DNA of 64,000 nucleotides from Rhodoferax sp. (lineage in GTDB: Bacteria; Pseudomonadota; Gammaproteobacteria; Burkholderiales; Burkholderiaceae_C), in assembly GCF_023701345.1 (NCBI RefSeq), contig NZ_JAMPXE010000001.1, positions 18,871 to 82,870 on the forward strand, in the 5' to 3' direction. Of the stretch, positions 55,811 through 64,000 are shown piece after piece. The notes beneath the pieces are model-generated. The model searched no databases and was not told where the DNA came from. It saw only the letters and a program-made list of their open reading frames with translations. Both the position numbers and the translations under genes were made by a program. Numbering within the stretch: position 1 is the first letter of the stretch; every line of letters begins with the position of its first letter.

Positions 55811-56491
55811 ATGACTTTGACTAACCCGGCTTCCCTGACCCTAACGCCCATTGAGGCCCGCGTGCTCGGCACCCTGATGGAAAAGGCCCGTACCGTGCCC
55901 GACAGTTACCCGCTGTCACTCAATTCCCTGATGCTGGGTTGCAACCAGAAAAGCAGCCGCGACCCGGTGATGGACTTGAGCGAGGCCGATGTGGCCAGCG
56001 CGCTGGACAACTTGATGAGCCTGTCGCTGGTGCGCGCAAACACCTCCGGGCGCGTGACACGTTACGAGCACAACTTCCAGCGCGGCATCGGTGTGCCCGA
56101 GCAGTCGGCCGTGTTGCTGGGCCTGCTGATACTGCGCGGCCCACAAACCGCCGCAGAACTGCGCCTAAACACCGAGCGTTGGTACAAATTTGCCGACATC
56201 TCCTCGGTCGAAGGTTTTCTGGAAGAGTTGCAGGACCGTTCGCTTGATAAAGGCGGCCCTCTGGTGATCAAGCTGGCGCGCGCCCCCGGCGCCCGCGAGC
56301 AGCGCTGGGCCCACTTGCTGTGCGGCCCGGTGGATGAGGCGCAATTTTCCCAGTCCGGCAGTGCCCGTGGCGCCGACGGCTCACCCAGCAACTTGGTGCG
56401 CATCGAGCAGCTAGAGGCCGAGGTAGCCCAGCTCAAAGCCACGGTGCTCAAACTCTGCACCGAGCTGGGCGTGTCGGCTACTGCGCCTTGA
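55811..56491 (+). CDS. yceH: YceH family (DUF480) protein
   Basis: 226 residues: [44 protein letters not shown], the diagnostic N-terminal wHTH, then a second winged helix ([27 protein letters not shown]) and a C-terminal coiled coil ([20 protein letters not shown]). Function unknown. Its last 14 bases overlap the end of the convergent tctC-like gene. Confidence 0.92.
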   Translation: MTLTNPASLTLTPIEARVLGTLMEKARTVPDSYPLSLNSLMLGCNQKSSRDPVMDLSEADVASALDNLMSLSLVRANTSGRVTRYEHNFQRGIGVPEQSAVLLGLLILRGPQTAAELRLNTERWYKFADISSVEGFLEELQDRSLDKGGPLVIKLARAPGAREQRWAHLLCGPVDEAQFSQSGSARGADGSPSNLVRIEQLEAEVAQLKATVLKLCTELGVSATAP

Positions 56492-57464
56492 AGCCGCTGT
56501 CGTGAATGATGCGCGCCCAGGTCTTGGCATAAGCCTGTTCGCGGCTGGCCAGTTGCGCGGATGTCATGTAACCCACCGTCAAGCCCATGGTGGTCAGGCG
56601 CTCGCGCACCTCGGGCAAGGCAATCACCCTGGCCACGGCGCTACCCAGTTTGTCAATCGTCGCTTGCGGTGTGCCCCTGGGCGCAAAAATGCCGTAATAA
56701 GGCAGGTCCTCAAAGCCCGCCAGGCCCAATTCGGCAAAAGTGGGCACATCAGGCAAGGCGGCCTGGCGCGCACCCCCCAGCACCGCAACCATGCGGATCT
56801 TGCCGGCTTTCTGGTTCTCGATAAAGTCCGGCAGCGAGCCGACCCCGGCGTGGATCTGGTTGCCCAACATGTCGGCCATCATGGGCGCACTGCCACGATA
56901 CGGTGCTGCCTGTAGATCGAGCTTGTATTTCTGGCCGATCACCTTGACCAGGAACTCGGGCACCGACGCCGGTGCCGGCACCCCCACGGTGTCCTGGCCA
57001 GCGCCCTGCTTTTGCACCCAGGCCACATACTCGGCCAGGGTTCTGGCAGGCGTGCCACCTGACACCGCCAGGCCGTTGGCAAAGGTGGCAAAACCGGCCA
57101 CGGGAATAAAGTCACGCGCCGGATCGTAGCCCGGGTTTTTTACCACCAGCGGCAAGATCGTGATGCTGTGGTCGTGCGACAAAAACAGCGTGTTGCCATC
57201 CGCTGGAGCCGCCTTGAGCGCCTGCGCCGCAATCTGGCCACCCGCGCCCGCCTTGTTGTCGACAAGCACCGGCACGCCCATTTGGTCCTTGAGTTTGTCG
57301 GCCAGGATGCGGGCGATGGCGTCGGTGCCGCCCCCGGGCGGGAAACCCACCATCAGCTTGATCGGGCCGCTCTGCGCCTGCGCCAGCCCCGCAGCCAGCA
57401 GTGCACTCACGGCCAGGGTTTTGAACAGGCCACGCAGCCCTTGACGCATCTGAAACTGAAGCAT
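56478..57464 (-). CDS. Bug-family (TctC) tripartite tricarboxylate transporter receptor
   Basis: 328 residues from ATG 57464, with AGGAG about 7 nt upstream; the track's TTG two codons earlier is unlikely. The signal peptide ends AGLAQAQS, then [47 protein letters not shown] and [24 protein letters not shown], the Bug fold. Periplasmic carboxylate receptor; partners are TctAB at 59.4-61.4 kb. Its promoter region contains a REP-like element (57488-57541). Confidence 0.92.
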   Translation of the reverse strand: MLQFQMRQGLRGLFKTLAVSALLAAGLAQAQSGPIKLMVGFPPGGGTDAIARILADKLKDQMGVPVLVDNKAGAGGQIAAQALKAAPADGNTLFLSHDHSITILPLVVKNPGYDPARDFIPVAGFATFANGLAVSGGTPARTLAEYVAWVQKQGAGQDTVGVPAPASVPEFLVKVIGQKYKLDLQAAPYRGSAPMMADMLGNQIHAGVGSLPDFIENQKAGKIRMVAVLGGARQAALPDVPTFAELGLAGFEDLPYYGIFAPRGTPQATIDKLGSAVARVIALPEVRERLTTMGLTVGYMTSAQLASREQAYAKTWARIIHDSGFKAQ

Positions 57465-57487
57465 TTGCAACTCCTGAAATTGGTTTG

Positions 57488-57541
57488 AGCCTTTGCGGAT
57501 CAGACCACTCGCATAGCGACGTGCTCTGACCCCAACTGATT
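57488..57541 (-). repeat. GGTCAGAGC-type REP element, copy C
   Basis: Reverse complement of the repeats at 30881-30990: on the minus strand it reads CAGTTGGGGTCAGAGCACGT, then CGCTATGCGAGTGGTCTGATC and CGCAAAGG. It directly follows the SDR stop codon, as copy A does for xdhB. Confidence 0.8.
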
Positions 57542-58334
57542 AGAAAGTACCCGGATAAGCACCCCCATCCGCCAGCACATTTTGCCCGGTCATGTAGCCG
57601 GCCTGCTGGCTGCACAAAAAGGCGCAGATGGCACCAAACTCGTCTGGCGAACCAAAGCGTTTGGCTGGAATGGTGTTGCGCCGGGCGGCAGCCACCACCT
57701 CCAGCGGCTGCGCCGTTTTGGCGGCGGCGCCCTGAAAGATGGACTGCAGGCGCTCGGTGTCAAAGGCACCGGGCAACAGGTTGTTGATCGTCACCCCCCT
57801 GGCGGCCACACCACTGCGTGCCAGCCCAGCCACGAAACCGGTCAAACCACTGCGCGCACCATTCGACAGGCCCAGCACATCGATCGGCGCCTTGACAGCA
57901 CCGGAGGTGATGTTGACGATGCGGCCAAAGCCGCGCGCGGCCATACCGTCCACCGTGGCCTTGATCAGCGCGATGGGCGTGAGCATGTTGGCATCCAGCG
58001 CACGGATCCAGTCGTCGCGCTCAAAGTTGCGGAAGTCGCCGGTCGGCGGACCGCCGGCATTGGTCACAACAATGTCGAAGTCAGCACGCTGCGCCAGCAC
58101 CGCGGCACGACCGGCCTCGGTGGTGATGTCTGTGGCCAGCCATTGCACGGTCGCGCCGGTCTGGTTGGCGCAGGTCTGCGTCAATTGCGCCGCGGCGGCT
58201 TGCAAGGCTTCGGCCCCGCGCGCCACCATCAGCACATTCACGCCCTCTTGCACCAGCGCCTTGGCGCAGCCCAGCCCCAGGCCTTTGCTGGCCCCGCACA
58301 CCAAAGCCCATTTGCCGGTAATTCCCAAATCCAT
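57540..58334 (-). CDS. SDR-fold oxidoreductase lacking the usual YxxxK
   Basis: 264 residues from ATG 58334 (MDLGITGKWALVCGASKGLGLG). Rossmann motif GASKGLGLG and NAGGPPTGDF are present, and the catalytic-loop serine is in ITSGAVKAP. At the place of YxxxK the sequence is VLGLSNGARSGLTG, with no Tyr or Lys. This LSN..R type is a recognised subgroup of SDRs whose chemistry is uncertain. It sits inside a Tct transporter cluster, so it may act on a transported carboxylate. Confidence 0.88.
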   Translation of the reverse strand: MDLGITGKWALVCGASKGLGLGCAKALVQEGVNVLMVARGAEALQAAAAQLTQTCANQTGATVQWLATDITTEAGRAAVLAQRADFDIVVTNAGGPPTGDFRNFERDDWIRALDANMLTPIALIKATVDGMAARGFGRIVNITSGAVKAPIDVLGLSNGARSGLTGFVAGLARSGVAARGVTINNLLPGAFDTERLQSIFQGAAAKTAQPLEVVAAARRNTIPAKRFGSPDEFGAICAFLCSQQAGYMTGQNVLADGGAYPGTF

Positions 58335-58362
58335 CACAGTCTCCTTGTCAAAACAACAACCA

Positions 58363-59274
58363 TTACGCCAGTTGCCGGGGGCGACTGGTGAATACAAAAA
58401 TACCGGCCACCACCAGCGCCGTGCCCGCTGCCACCCAGCCCGTGAAGGGTTCCCCCAGCAGCAGCACGCCCATCAGAATGGTGGACATGGGGCCGACCAT
58501 GCCGGTTTGCGCCGCCATGCCCGCACCAATGCGCTCAACGGCCATCATCACCATCAATACCGGCGCGGCGGTACACAGGGTGGCGTTCAAAACCGACAGC
58601 CAGATCACCTCGGGCGCCACCAGCGCGGCCTGCATGGGTCGCAACACGACAAATTGACCGATACACAGCACACAGGCGACGCTGGTGGCCAGCCCAACCA
58701 GCCGCAGCGAACCCAGGCGCTGCACCAGCTCGCCGCTGAAGCTGAGGTAAATCGCGTAACTGACCGCACTGCCGAACACCAGCAGCGCACCCAGAGCGGC
58801 ATCGGCACCCGCAAAATGGATCTCATGACCAAACACCAGGATCACACCGCAATAGCTGATGGCCATGCCCAGCGCCTGGCGTCGGCTGATGTGGCGTTTG
58901 TACAGCACCAGGCCCAGCAACAATACCAGCGTCGGATTGAGGTACAAAATGAGCCGCTCCAGCGAGGCACTGATGTACGCCAGACCGGCAAAGTCCAGAA
59001 AGCTGGCCAGGTAGTAGCCGGTAAACCCCAGCCCCAAAACGCCCCACCAGTCGTGCCGGGTCAGCGCCGACTTGCCGCGGCTGGCCCACCAGGCCATGAC
59101 AACAAAAATGGGCAACGCAAACAGCATGCGGTACATGATGAGCGTGACCGCATCAACGCCATGGCGATACGCCAGCTTGACAATGATGGCCTTGCCGCTG
59201 AAGGCGATGGCGCCCAGCGTGGCCAGCAGCAAGCCGGTGGCCAGTGTCTTGGGCGGCAAGTGAACTTGATTCAT
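58363..59274 (-). CDS. DMT-superfamily (EamA) transporter
   Basis: 303 residues from ATG 59274 (MNQVHLPPKTLATGLLLATLGAIAFSGKAI) with ten hydrophobic helices in two EamA repeats (LGAIAFSGKAIIVKLAYR and LLVFGSAVSYAIYLSFSGELVQRLGS). Members export amino acids or metabolites; substrate unknown. It lies 28 nt upstream of the SDR gene on the same strand. Confidence 0.88.
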   Translation of the reverse strand: MNQVHLPPKTLATGLLLATLGAIAFSGKAIIVKLAYRHGVDAVTLIMYRMLFALPIFVVMAWWASRGKSALTRHDWWGVLGLGFTGYYLASFLDFAGLAYISASLERLILYLNPTLVLLLGLVLYKRHISRRQALGMAISYCGVILVFGHEIHFAGADAALGALLVFGSAVSYAIYLSFSGELVQRLGSLRLVGLATSVACVLCIGQFVVLRPMQAALVAPEVIWLSVLNATLCTAAPVLMVMMAVERIGAGMAAQTGMVGPMSTILMGVLLLGEPFTGWVAAGTALVVAGIFVFTSRPRQLA

Positions 59275-59286
59275 GACATCACCGAC

Positions 59287-59358
59287 CGTCATCGCGAGGA
59301 GCGCAGCGACGCGGCGATCCAGGGCTGCATGGATTGCCGCGCTTCGCTCGCAATGACA
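59287..59358. repeat. GTCATTGCGAG-type REP hairpin, full copy
   Basis: CGTCATCGCGAGGAGCGCAG at the left pairs imperfectly with GCTTCGCTCGCAATGAC at the right around a GATCCAGGGCTGCATGGAT centre. It fills the gap between tctA and the DMT transporter gene. Confidence 0.7.
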
Positions 59359-59392
59359 AAGTCATGGGATACATCGTTGCGTAAGCTTGCAT

Positions 59393-60904
59393 CTAATCTT
59401 CAACAAAAGCCACGTCGCGCGTGCGCTTGAAGGCAGGCACCAGCACCAGAGCCAGCAGCGCCAGGGCTGCCAGCAACAAACCGGCGGACAGCGGCCGCGT
59501 GACAAACACGCTCCAGTCGCCGCGTGACAGCAAGAGCGCGCGGCGCAGGTTTTCTTCCATCATCGGGCCCAGAATAAATCCCAGCAGCAACGGCGCCGGT
59601 TCCATGCCGAGTTTGATGAAGACATAGCCCACCACGCCAAACAGGCCCACCATCCAGATGTCCCAGGTGTTGTTGTTGGTGCTGTACACGCCAATGGCGC
59701 AAAACAGCACGATGGCCGGGTACAGCCAGCGGTAGGGCACGCTGAGCAGCTTGATCCAGATGCCGATCAGGGGCAGGTTCAGCACGATCAGCATGGCGTT
59801 GCCAAGCCACATCGAGGCGATCAGACCCCAGAACAGTTCGGGGTTGCTGCTCATGACCTGCGGCCCGGGCTGGATGTTGTGGATGGTCATGGCACCCACC
59901 ATCAGCGCCATCACCGCGTTGGGCGGTATGCCCAGGGTGAGCAGCGGGATGAAGGAGGTTTGCGAAGCCGCATTGTTGGCCGCCTCGGGCGCGGCCACAC
60001 CGCGAATATTGCCCTGACCAAAAGGCACTTCACCCGGCTGCAGCCGGGTCTTTTTTTCAATCGTGTAAGCGGCAAAAGCGCTCATCACCGCACCCCCACC
60101 GGGCAGGATGCCCAGCACCGAGCCCAGGCCGGTGCCACGCAGAATGGCCGGCCACATGCGCTTGAAGTCCTGGCGGCTCGGCATCAGGCCATGCACATTG
60201 GCGGTAAACACCTGGCGCGCACTCTCGGGTCGGCTCAGGTTGCTGATGATCTCGCCATAGCCAAACATCCCCATGGCGATCACGATGAAGCCAATGCCAT
60301 CAGAAAGCTCCGGAATGTCAAAGCTGAAGCGCGCCACACCCGAATTCACGTCGGTACCCACCAGCCCCAGCAGCAAACCGAGCAAAATCATGCCAAAGGC
60401 CTTGAGCAAGTCACCGGAGGCCAGCACCACCGCCCCCACCAGTCCCAACAGCATCAGCGCGCAATATTCAGAGGGGCCAAACAGGAACGCCACCTCGGTC
60501 AGCGGCACGGCAAAGGCGGCCAGCACCAGCGTGCCGACACAACCGGCGAAAAATGACCCTATGCCCGCCGCCGCCAGCGCCGGCCCGGCGCGGCCCTGGC
60601 GCGCCATCTGGTAGCCATCAATCACCGTCACCACCGACGAAGCCTCACCGGGCAGATTGACCAGAATGGCGGTGGTGGAGCCGCCGTATTGCGCGCCGTA
60701 ATAAATGCCCGCCAGCATGATCAGGGCCGACGTGGGTGGCAGGGCGTAGGTGGCAGGCAGCAGCATGGCAATGGTGGCCAGCGGTCCGATGCCCGGCAGC
60801 ACCCCAATCAAGGTGCCCAGCAGACAGCCGACAAAGGCGTACATCAGGTTCAGCGGCGTGAAGGCCACACCGAAACCCAGCGCCAGGTGGTTGATCAACT
60901 CCAC
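59393..60904 (-). CDS. tctA: Tripartite tricarboxylate transporter large permease TctA
   Basis: 503 residues from GTG 60904, preceded by GGGAGA; the track's earlier ATG adds a Cys-rich stretch translated from the tctB end. About 11-12 helices: LLGTLIGVLPGIGPLATIAMLLPATY, GIYYGAQYGGSTTAILVNLPGEASS and GLGSVLGILPGGGAVMSAFAAY are diagnostic of TctA. It imports carboxylates with TctB and a Bug receptor. One nt separates it from tctB. Confidence 0.94.
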   Translation of the reverse strand: MELINHLALGFGVAFTPLNLMYAFVGCLLGTLIGVLPGIGPLATIAMLLPATYALPPTSALIMLAGIYYGAQYGGSTTAILVNLPGEASSVVTVIDGYQMARQGRAGPALAAAGIGSFFAGCVGTLVLAAFAVPLTEVAFLFGPSEYCALMLLGLVGAVVLASGDLLKAFGMILLGLLLGLVGTDVNSGVARFSFDIPELSDGIGFIVIAMGMFGYGEIISNLSRPESARQVFTANVHGLMPSRQDFKRMWPAILRGTGLGSVLGILPGGGAVMSAFAAYTIEKKTRLQPGEVPFGQGNIRGVAAPEAANNAASQTSFIPLLTLGIPPNAVMALMVGAMTIHNIQPGPQVMSSNPELFWGLIASMWLGNAMLIVLNLPLIGIWIKLLSVPYRWLYPAIVLFCAIGVYSTNNNTWDIWMVGLFGVVGYVFIKLGMEPAPLLLGFILGPMMEENLRRALLLSRGDWSVFVTRPLSAGLLLAALALLALVLVPAFKRTRDVAFVED

Positions 60905-60905
60905 G

Positions 60906-61391
60906 TCAGTCTCCCGCCAGAAACACAGGCCACACCGGCAACTGCAGTTTGAGCAGCAACACAAAAGCCAGGTAACTCAAGGCCGCCAGCGCGGTGGCCA
61001 GCAGCGCGGCTTCCTTGAACTTGAAACGCTCACCGGCCAGGCAGGCGACAAAGGTCAGCCCGTAAATGCCCCCCATCAGACCCAGCGCCGGCAGCCCCAG
61101 GCGTGGCAGGCCGCCCAACGCCACACCAAACAGCAGGTTGGCCGAAATAATGGCCACCATCGGCTTCCAGGCCCAGGGGCCAATCACATTGGCCCGGTCG
61201 GCTTGAAACAGCGCGGCCCGCAACATCATGACCCCACCCAACAGCGCCAGCAACACGCCGAGCAACAGCGGGAAATAACCCGGCCCCATGCGCCCACTGC
61301 TGCCGACCTGGTAGTCCAGTGCGCCCCAACCGAAAGCACTACCCACCCCCGTGAACAGCAATCCGGCGTAAAAGTCTTGCGTATTTTTCAT
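60906..61391 (-). CDS. tctB: Tripartite tricarboxylate transporter small permease TctB
   Basis: 161 residues with four hydrophobic helices: FYAGLLFTGVGSAFGWGALDYQVGSSGRMGPGYFPLLLGVLLALLGG is the usual TctB N-terminus. It forms the transporter with TctA, and the gene leads the Tct-DMT-SDR-TctC cluster on the minus strand. Confidence 0.9.
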   Translation of the reverse strand: MKNTQDFYAGLLFTGVGSAFGWGALDYQVGSSGRMGPGYFPLLLGVLLALLGGVMMLRAALFQADRANVIGPWAWKPMVAIISANLLFGVALGGLPRLGLPALGLMGGIYGLTFVACLAGERFKFKEAALLATALAALSYLAFVLLLKLQLPVWPVFLAGD

Positions 61392-61407
61392 AGCGTCTCT
61401 GCCCTGC

Positions 61408-63207
61408 TCACACCACCGTCACGCAAGCCAGTGCCGGGGTGGATGCCAGCACCTCTTCGAGTACCGTCAACCCCTCGGCCACACGCAAGGCACCGGCCAG
61501 CCGCAAGGGCCGCATGCCATCCAGCACCGCCTGGCGCTTGAGTGCGTCGGCGTTGGGTTCGCGGTTGATTTTTTCCTTGAACGCCTCGCTGACCACCAGC
61601 AATTCGTAAAGCCCCATGCGCCCCAAAAATCCGGTCATGCGGCAGTCAACACAACCCACGGCCTTGAACGGCTTGTAAGCGCCGTTCAGTTGCCATGGTT
61701 TCATCACTTCAGCCAGCGTCTCGGGTACGGCGGCAGGGTCCGGCAGCTTGCAATGGGGGCACAGCATGCGCACCAGGCGCTGCGCCAGCACGCCCAGCAG
61801 GGTGGCATTGATCAGATACGAGGGCACGCCCAACTCCAGCAGCCGCGTGACCGCAGAGGGCGCGTCATTGGTGTGCAGGGTCGAGAACACCAGGTGCCCG
61901 GTGAGCGCCGCCTGCACCGCCATGTCGGCCGTGGCCTGGTCGCGAATTTCACCAACCATGATGATGTCGGGGTCCTGCCGCATCAGGGCGCGCAGGCCTT
62001 CGGGAAAGCCGAAGTCAAGCTGCGGCTGCACCTGGGTCTGATTGAACGACGGCTCGATCATCTCGATCGGGTCTTCCACCGTGCTCACGTTGACTTCTTC
62101 GGTGGCGACCCGCTTCAGCGTCGAATAAAGCGTGGTGGTTTTGCCCGACCCGGTGGGCCCGGTCACCAGAATGATGCCGTTGGGGCGCTTCACCAATGCC
62201 TCCCAGCGTTGCGCGTCGTGCGCCGAGAAGCCCAGCGCATCGAGGTCCTTCACCGTGGTATCGGGGTCAAAAATACGCATCACCATTTTTTCGCCAAACG
62301 CGGTGGGCAGCGTGGAGATGCGCATTTCGACCTCGTCGCCGCCGGGATTGCGGGTCTTGATGCGGCCATCCTGCGGGCGGCGCTTTTCGACCACATCCAT
62401 GCGCCCGAGCAACTTGATGCGCGCCGTCATGGCACCCAGCACACCCATCGGCATCTGGTACACCGGATGCAACACACCGTCGATGCGAAAGCGGATCACG
62501 CCCTGCTCGCGCCGTGGCTCCAGATGGATGTCGCTGGCGCGCTGGTCAAACGCGTATTGCCAAAGCCAGTCGACCACCTGCACCACGCTCTGGTCATTGG
62601 CGTCGAGCTGCTTGTTGCTCTTGCCCAGCTCCACCAATTGCTCAAAGCTGGAACCGGCGTTGCCGCCCGCCTTGCTGGCGGCGCGCACCGACTTGGCCAG
62701 CGCAAAAAATTCGGCGATATAACGGGCGATGTCCTGCGGATTGGCCAGCACGCGGCGCACACTGCGGCGTGACTGGCGCTCCACCTCGGCCACCCAGTCG
62801 CTCAGAAACGGCTCGGCGGTGGCCACCACCACCTCATGGGCCGTGACCTGCACCGGCAAAATCTTGTGGTGTTCGGCATAGGCCGGGCTCATGGTGTCGG
62901 CCACCTTGGCCACATCGACCTTGAGCGGGTCGATGCGCAAATAGCCCAGCCCGGCGCGCGGCGCCAGCCATTGCACCAGCGCCTCCATGCCCATGGCCTT
63001 GTCGTCGCTGGCCCGGTGCACGCCGACGCTGGCCAGGCGCAGCAGCGGGTGCTGCGCGCTTTCGGCCTGGGCACAGCGCGACTGGATGCGGTGGGCTTCC
63101 TGCGCAGTGATGAGACCATCCATCTGCAGCCACTGCACCAGGCTGCGCCAGTCCAGCGGGCCCTCGGCTTTGCGGCCTGACGATGCGGGGAATGTGCCGT
63201 GTGTCAT
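61408..63207 (-). CDS. GspE/PilB-type secretion/pilus ATPase
   Basis: 599 residues from ATG 63207, which overlaps the preceding gene by ATGA; the track's longer start is rejected. N-terminal GspE-II domains (about 30-180), then RASDIHLEPRREQGVIRFRIDGVLH, Walker A GPTGSGKTTTLYSTLKR, the Asp box VEDPIEM, Walker B DPDIIMVGEIRD and the zinc motif CPHCK...CVDCRMTGFLGRMGLYELL. It powers type II secretion or type IV pilus assembly. No other secretion genes are in view, so it is an orphan here. Confidence 0.9.
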   Translation of the reverse strand: MTHGTFPASSGRKAEGPLDWRSLVQWLQMDGLITAQEAHRIQSRCAQAESAQHPLLRLASVGVHRASDDKAMGMEALVQWLAPRAGLGYLRIDPLKVDVAKVADTMSPAYAEHHKILPVQVTAHEVVVATAEPFLSDWVAEVERQSRRSVRRVLANPQDIARYIAEFFALAKSVRAASKAGGNAGSSFEQLVELGKSNKQLDANDQSVVQVVDWLWQYAFDQRASDIHLEPRREQGVIRFRIDGVLHPVYQMPMGVLGAMTARIKLLGRMDVVEKRRPQDGRIKTRNPGGDEVEMRISTLPTAFGEKMVMRIFDPDTTVKDLDALGFSAHDAQRWEALVKRPNGIILVTGPTGSGKTTTLYSTLKRVATEEVNVSTVEDPIEMIEPSFNQTQVQPQLDFGFPEGLRALMRQDPDIIMVGEIRDQATADMAVQAALTGHLVFSTLHTNDAPSAVTRLLELGVPSYLINATLLGVLAQRLVRMLCPHCKLPDPAAVPETLAEVMKPWQLNGAYKPFKAVGCVDCRMTGFLGRMGLYELLVVSEAFKEKINREPNADALKRQAVLDGMRPLRLAGALRVAEGLTVLEEVLASTPALACVTVV

Positions 63208-63989
63208 AACAGCATGGGCTTGAACACCCGCACCCATTTGCTGGCCGGCAGACCCCATTCAAACTCGATGCGGTCAGCACGCGCCATCAGCACATCGCGC
63301 TTGGGCCGGCTTGGCGTGTGCTGCGCCAGCACCACGGTGTTGCCCTCGCGTGTCGGCTTGAAGGCCCAGATGGCCTCCTTGCCAAAGGCCGCCGACATTT
63401 TTTCGACACTGCGCACAAAGCTCGACGCACGGCCAAACAGGTTCACCGTCATGCAGCCCTCAGGCGTCAGCAGGCGCCGGCAGTGGTTGTAAAACGGCAG
63501 GCTGTCGAGCACCGGCGCAGCAGCTTCATGGTCATACAAATCCACCTGCAGGGCGTCCACCGTGCCCCACCATTTGGGGTTCTGAATTTCTTGCGCCGCG
63601 TCCGCCAGCACCACCTGCAGGCGGGGGTTTTCTGCCGGCAGCTTGAACCAGCCCTTGCAGGCGGTCAGCACCTGCGGATTGAGCTCGATGGCGCTGGTTT
63701 TCATGCGCAGTTCCTTGTGGCAAAACTTGGTCAGGGAGCCTGCGCCCAGGCCCAACTGCAGCGCCTGGCGGTCTTTCACCGATTCGGGTGGCACAAACAG
63801 CAGCCAGGCCATCATGCGCTGGATGTACTCATGCACCAGCGCGTTGGGCTCGGCCAGGTACATCGAGCCCTGGATCCATTCGGTGCCCAGATGCAGGTGG
63901 CGCATCGGGCCGTCGTCCGAGAAATTGACTTCGGGAAGAGAGTGGGCGTTTTTTTTCAAGATGGAACGATTATCCCCAATCGATCCCAC
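63204..63989 (-). CDS. Spermidine synthase-like SAM-fold protein
   Basis: 261 residues from GTG 63989. The LGLGAGSLTKFC nucleotide-binding motif, TSAIELNPQVL and DALQVDLYDHEAAAPVLDSLPFY belong to the spermine/spermidine synthase-like superfamily. The N-terminal HLHLGTEWIQGSMYLAEPN resembles the beta-hairpin of that family. Short members of this type in Betaproteobacteria are not proven polyamine enzymes. It overlaps the GspE-like gene by four bases, suggesting a shared transcript. The promoter lies beyond the window edge. Confidence 0.85.
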   Translation of the reverse strand: MGSIGDNRSILKKNAHSLPEVNFSDDGPMRHLHLGTEWIQGSMYLAEPNALVHEYIQRMMAWLLFVPPESVKDRQALQLGLGAGSLTKFCHKELRMKTSAIELNPQVLTACKGWFKLPAENPRLQVVLADAAQEIQNPKWWGTVDALQVDLYDHEAAAPVLDSLPFYNHCRRLLTPEGCMTVNLFGRASSFVRSVEKMSAAFGKEAIWAFKPTREGNTVVLAQHTPSRPKRDVLMARADRIEFEWGLPASKWVRVFKPMLL

Positions 63990-64000
63990 AGGTCTTGGAA

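Noticed and set aside
57739-59430. 563-aa plus-strand ORF opposite SDR and DMT genes
   Set aside because: Spans two real genes and a REP element in antisense; low-complexity translation.

Overview
The window reads as chromosomal DNA of a Comamonadaceae-type betaproteobacterium, most likely Rhodoferax or a close relative. This is inferred from protein flavour (Bug/TctC receptors, a NodT-type efflux lipoprotein, FAD/molybdopterin split xanthine dehydrogenase), high GC and dense gene packing; no 16S gene or tRNA is present to settle it. About 60 protein genes are supported. No rRNA, tRNA, intact insertion sequence, prophage or CRISPR array was seen.

Layout. 1-9.2 kb: start of an FAD oxidoreductase, cyclopropane fatty acid synthase, RNA cyclic phosphodiesterase, membrane methyltransferase, CorC/HlyC protein, apaH, a Phd/PIN toxin-antitoxin pair with a perfect operator, a DEAD-box helicase, YpfJ and dcd. 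9.7-14 kb: three-gene ABC exporter (adaptor, FtsX permease, ATPase). 14.2-16.6 kb and 22.2-30.9 kb: a purine salvage region in two halves: guanine deaminase and an adenine-type deaminase, then a BMP/Nup-type nucleoside ABC importer and xanthine dehydrogenase XdhAB. Between the halves (17-21.9 kb) sits a unit of a TauE/SafE permease, an ethylbenzene-dehydrogenase-type haem lipoprotein and a sigma-54 two-component system. A textbook -24/-12 promoter and a 34-bp palindrome lie in front of the lipoprotein gene.

31-36.7 kb: a Crp/Fnr regulator with an FNR-like box in its own promoter, branched-chain amino acid transporter genes livHMGF without a binding protein, and rarA. 36.9-41.4 kb: an octahaem nitrite reductase (CxxCK haem, Tyr-x-Cys pair) followed, after a strong terminator hairpin, by NrfE-like and NrfG-like haem-lyase genes. 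41.4-49.4 kb: lolA, ftsK, trxB, rpmB-rpmG, a DUF3025 protein, a fatty acid desaturase and an RsmB-like methyltransferase. 49.6-54.3 kb: a TolC/MacA/split-MacB efflux operon. 54.3-64 kb: a hemerythrin fusion, purN, yceH, a Bug/Tct transporter set with an SDR and a DMT exporter, an orphan GspE/PilB ATPase and a spermidine-synthase-like protein.

Three repeat families are scattered between genes. The most unusual has three copies of a long hairpin whose arms differ completely in sequence yet remain self-complementary, while the central loop is almost invariant. The other two are REP-like: one abuts stop codons, the other is an imperfect 'GTCATTGCGAG'-type hairpin. The best candidates for something new are the conserved-loop hairpin family and the sigma-54-controlled haem lipoprotein unit.
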